Positions 63,095 through 64,000 of a stretch of DNA of 64,000 bases are shown in pieces. Source of the stretch: Chitinophagales bacterium (GTDB lineage Bacteria; Bacteroidota; Bacteroidia; Chitinophagales; Saprospiraceae); contig JAAFJY010000005.1 of NCBI GenBank assembly GCA_013299105.1, positions 1 to 64,000 of the forward strand. Direction: 5' to 3'. Both the position numbers and the translations under genes were made by a program. Position 1 is the first letter of the stretch. Each line of letters opens with the position of its first letter. The notes under the pieces were generated by a model that saw nothing but the letters and a program-made list of their open reading frames with translations, had not been told where the DNA came from and did not search any database.

Positions 63095-64000
63095 TTACCA
63101 AAATTTAGTAAAAGTTTTTCCATCATATTTGGTCAAGCTAGTGTTTCTTCCGCCTATCCAAAGATGCTTATTGCGGTCTTCAAAAACAGTAAAAATCGCG
63201 TTGTTGGATAAACCGTCTGTTGTGGTAAAATTCTTCAACTTTTTACCATCGTAACGCCAAACTCCGCCTGTAGATTGACGTTTTGATACATCGTCGGCTT
63301 CCGTACCAAACCAAATATTCCCTGCGTTATCTTGTATCATTGAATAGACAACAGCCTCCTTCAGTCCAAGACTAGTCAATTGACTGGTAAAATTTTTTCC
63401 GTCAAATTGGTAAACGCCATCACCAGCTCGGTTTCCTACCCAAATATTTCCTTTACTGTCCTCGAAAATGCTATAAAACCACTTTAAATTATTGGGTTGA
63501 TAATTAACAAGTTCCGAGCCATCGAAACAATAAACACCTTCAGCCCTGGTTGTGAACCAAATGTTTCCTTTTTTATCCTCTATCATACCTATCACATTTT
63601 TAGGGTTGAATTTTTTGGCGTTGACGAGATTCGGATTGTCTATAAACCAGGTAAATTCTTTCCCATCATAACAGAAAACACCACTTTCACTTGCAAACCA
63701 AAACATTCCTTTTTTATCTTGTAAAATGGTATTCACAAAAATATTTGAAGCTTGTACCTTTTCAAAATTTCCAATTTGATTTTCATTGAAGGTGATTGGT
63801 ATCTGGGAAAACGTTTTTCCATCAAAACAAGATAAACCATGGTCAGTACCAAACCATATTTTTCCTGTTTTATCCTGCAACATAGCAAACACGCCATTAC
63901 TCAGCAGCCCATCTTTGGTCGTGAAATTGGTAAAAGTTTTACCGTCATACCGATAAACGCCATTTCCGGTGGTAGCAAACCAAAGATTCATAGTTCGGTC
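63095..64000 (-). CDS. Reg_prop beta-propeller protein, 5' end beyond window
   Basis: At least 301 codons. The reading frame stays open through the window edge, and the residues there (DRTMNLWFATTGNGVYRYDG) lie inside a Reg_prop repeat (compare QDKTGKIWFGTDHGLSCFDG), so the true start is outside. About seven repeats are visible (LLSNGVFAMLQDKTGKIWFG, AVVYSMIQDNAGNIWFG and others), and the protein stops at KYDGKTFTKFW without an output domain. Paralogue of the gene at 61611, with element A3 between them. Confidence 0.85.
   Translation of the reverse strand, partial: DRTMNLWFATTGNGVYRYDGKTFTNFTTKDGLLSNGVFAMLQDKTGKIWFGTDHGLSCFDGKTFSQIPITFNENQIGNFEKVQASNIFVNTILQDKKGMFWFASESGVFCYDGKEFTWFIDNPNLVNAKKFNPKNVIGMIEDKKGNIWFTTRAEGVYCFDGSELVNYQPNNLKWFYSIFEDSKGNIWVGNRAGDGVYQFDGKNFTSQLTSLGLKEAVVYSMIQDNAGNIWFGTEADDVSKRQSTGGVWRYDGKKLKNFTTTDGLSNNAIFTVFEDRNKHLWIGGRNTSLTKYDGKTFTKFW

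Overview
The window reads as chromosomal DNA of a Bacteroidota bacterium, most likely a Saprospiria (Haliscomenobacter/Lewinella-like) relative. This rests on two giant secreted proteins with type IX secretion (T9SS) type A C-terminal sorting domains and SprB-type repeats, on several two-component regulator propeller (Reg_prop/Y_Y_Y) proteins, on LytS/LytTR pairs, on Bacteroidota-type lipoproteins, and on weak or absent Shine-Dalgarno sequences. I found no rRNA, tRNA or CRISPR array. Species level is inference.

Layout. 0.2-9.3 kb: a Crp-type regulator with a membrane protein, a DUF3592 protein, a DUF1080/TPM-domain pair, a decayed Rpn-like nuclease gene, a methyltransferase, two tiny genes, a secreted beta-helix protein and a PLP-dependent dehydratase. 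9.4-14.5 kb: membrane pyrophosphatase, FtsX and a small membrane protein, separated by long repeat-rich gaps. 15.0-19.4 kb: a three-gene operon (Kelch lipoprotein, 292-aa envelope protein, WD40 protein). 20.1-30.4 kb: two paralogous giant T9SS cargo proteins. 30.7-36.4 kb: a FAS1 protein, MsrB, a lipoprotein, a MopE-like protein and a ricin-like protein. 36.7-37.3 kb: a REP-associated transposase (RAYT) between inverted REP copies. 37.5-51.3 kb: a regulatory block with a LytTR regulator overlapping a propeller histidine kinase, a LytS-type kinase, DUF2237, TadA, a DUF2064 glycosyltransferase, a second LytTR regulator, a xisH remnant with xisI, a truncated MG2-like protein, a hemerythrin-like protein and a propeller sensor with a degenerate kinase domain. 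51.6-61.4 kb: an EF-G paralogue without the catalytic histidine, an M15-type peptidase, an EEP nuclease, an AAA/PD-(D/E)XK protein, HldD and GcvP. 61.6-64.0 kb: two propeller proteins without output domains; the second runs off the window.

The most striking non-coding content is several dispersed repeat families. Family A is MITE-like (about 180-335 bp) with 17-bp terminal inverted repeats; three copies have perfect 6-bp target duplications. Family D is about 215 bp with 14-bp inverted ends. Family C is REP-like and linked to the RAYT. Family B is an 'aatccgtg'-rich repeat with palindromic cores. Together they fill nearly every gap longer than 300 bp. Single-domain housekeeping genes (gcvP, hppA, hldD, tadA, ftsX, msrB) alternate with surface and sensing genes. 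No large gene cluster for one pathway is present.
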